Below are positions 63,207-64,000 of a DNA stretch of 64,000 nucleotides, piece by piece (position 1 is the first letter of the stretch; each line of letters opens with the position of its first letter). Made by a program: the position numbers and the translations under genes. Under the pieces are notes generated by a model. It was not told where the DNA came from, searched no databases, and saw only the letters and a list, made by a program, of their open reading frames with translations. The DNA comes from Mariniphaga sp040772505. Lineage in GTDB: Bacteria; Bacteroidota; Bacteroidia; Bacteroidales; Prolixibacteraceae. The DNA is taken from the NCBI GenBank assembly GCA_040772505.1, contig JAXGYA010000008.1:62001-126000 (forward strand), given 5' to 3'.

Positions 63207-64000
63207 TTAAAACTGAAAATAAATAAATTGTTGTTGTGAGCCGCTTAAAAAAACAATAGAGGCAATCAACGCATAATAAAAACTCCACCGGACCGGTTTA
63301 TACCATTTAACACCCAACTGAGCAATTGCATATTCACCTTCACGGCCCACCCATTCAATAAGAAAAAAAATACCGACTAAAAAAACCAATATCAAAGGGT
63401 GCAAACCGTTCCCTGAAATATCACTGCTACTTGGTAATGTGAACAACGAAAGCGAAAAAAGATTGCCGAGGTAGGAGAAAGCTTCGCCAATATTTGCCGC
63501 TCTAAAAAATATAGTGGTTATAGCAACCAAAAGAAACAACCATGTCATTCCGGTAACTTCTTTAAACGTTGGTATCAGTTTCCCTTCAGCAACAATTTTA
63601 TTTCTGTTTATGGAACCTTTAACAATGAGCGGTATAAAATATAGTCCATGCATAACCCCAAATACGATAAAGGTAAGGTTCGCCCCATGCCATAATCCGA
63701 CCAATAAAAAAGTAAGAATAACAGATAATATTAATCCGTATTTTTTATATTTCCTTAAAACAAAGGTTAAAGGAGTAAAAACATAGTCCATCATCCATGT
63801 AGTAAGCGAGATGTGCCACTTTTTCCAGAAATCGCTGATGTTGGTCGAAAAAAACGGAAATGCAAAGTTATTTACAATTTTAATGTTTAACAATTTTGAC
63901 ACACCGCAGGCCATATCTGTGAATCCTGAAAAGTCGGCATACAAACTGATGAGATAGAGTATTCCTCCAATAAACAAAATGCTTCCCGCCAGGTTTTGGT
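63207..64000 (-). CDS. MBOAT family O-acyltransferase (AlgI/DltB type), partial at window edge
   Basis: The frame runs to the right edge of the window with no start (readable as LAGSILFIGGILYLISLYADFSGFTDMACGVSKLL at its beginning), so the N-terminal part of the gene lies outside. The visible part has many membrane helices, STNISDFWKKWHISLTTWM, and the conserved histidine in LLVGLWHGANLTF. It carries acetyl groups across the inner membrane for the AlgX-like partner. The C-terminus is complete. It is the most upstream gene visible in the exopolysaccharide operon. Confidence 0.92.
   Translation of the reverse strand, partial: QNLAGSILFIGGILYLISLYADFSGFTDMACGVSKLLNIKIVNNFAFPFFSTNISDFWKKWHISLTTWMMDYVFTPLTFVLRKYKKYGLILSVILTFLLVGLWHGANLTFIVFGVMHGLYFIPLIVKGSINRNKIVAEGKLIPTFKEVTGMTWLFLLVAITTIFFRAANIGEAFSYLGNLFSLSLFTLPSSSDISGNGLHPLILVFLVGIFFLIEWVGREGEYAIAQLGVKWYKPVRWSFYYALIASIVFLSGSQQQFIYFQF

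Overview
The window comes from a Bacteroidota genome, most likely an environmental Bacteroidales/Marinilabiliales-type organism. The signs are: type IX secretion (T9SS) C-terminal domains on two secreted proteins, TAnnTTTG -7 promoter elements, almost no Shine-Dalgarno sequences, short GC-rich hairpin repeats typical of the phylum, a Bacteroidota-style LptD, a PyrB-PyrI pair, and DUF1080, FISUMP and DUF4369 families. No CRISPR array, prophage or intact insertion sequence was found.

Region 1 (2-5600, minus strand) is a catabolic operon: a LacI-type regulator, an SDR resembling D-mannonate oxidoreductase, a PfkB kinase resembling KDG kinase, a LarA-superfamily nickel-pincer racemase/epimerase homologue, and a Gfo/Idh/MocA oxidoreductase. 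A palindromic operator overlaps the operon promoter. Region 2 (5631-8285) holds a solo 2-oxoacid-dehydrogenase acyltransferase domain and, divergently, a Tat lipoprotein sugar isomerase/epimerase plus a secreted DUF1080 protein.

Region 3 (8518-22088) is mostly housekeeping: clpB, an aminotransferase class IV gene, ridA, lptD, an amidase (AmiC type), an MCE/MlaD protein with a SPOR-like tail, dnaA, a YigZ/IMPACT protein, pyrB-pyrI behind a possible attenuator leader, and tRNA-Leu(CAG). Region 4 (22377-29006) has a large unrecognised secreted protein, a five-Asp-box sialidase-like protein and metE.

Region 5 (29089-33054) makes GDP-L-fucose (gmd and fcl, with a four-helix-bundle gene between them) and carries a sugar epimerase/reductase and an orphan gene fragment. 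Region 6 (33236-41651) encodes cell-surface proteins: a DUF4369-thioredoxin, a FISUMP protein, a collagen-like protein with 42 Gly-X-Y triplets, a small T9SS protein, and a 1235-residue beta-helix/CBM/T9SS protein.

Region 7 (41704 to the right edge, minus strand, over 22 kb) is a Wzx/Wzy exopolysaccharide operon. In transcription order it encodes an MBOAT acyltransferase (cut by the edge), an SGNH/AlgX-like protein, GT2, Wzx flippase, GT4, Wzy polymerase, GT2, an asparagine-synthetase-like protein, GT4, an (alpha/alpha) toroid protein, WecB, WecC, a DUF354 protein, Gfo/Idh, an unrecognised protein, the priming sugar-phosphate transferase, Wza, Wzc and a small HAD protein. The set suggests an O-acetylated polymer containing ManNAcA (or a derivative), possibly with fucose supplied by region 5. 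The least explained parts are the MCE-SPOR fusion, the LarA-family enzyme in a uronate-type operon, the pyrB leader, the DUF354/Gfo-Idh/46909 trio, and the surface gene set of region 6.
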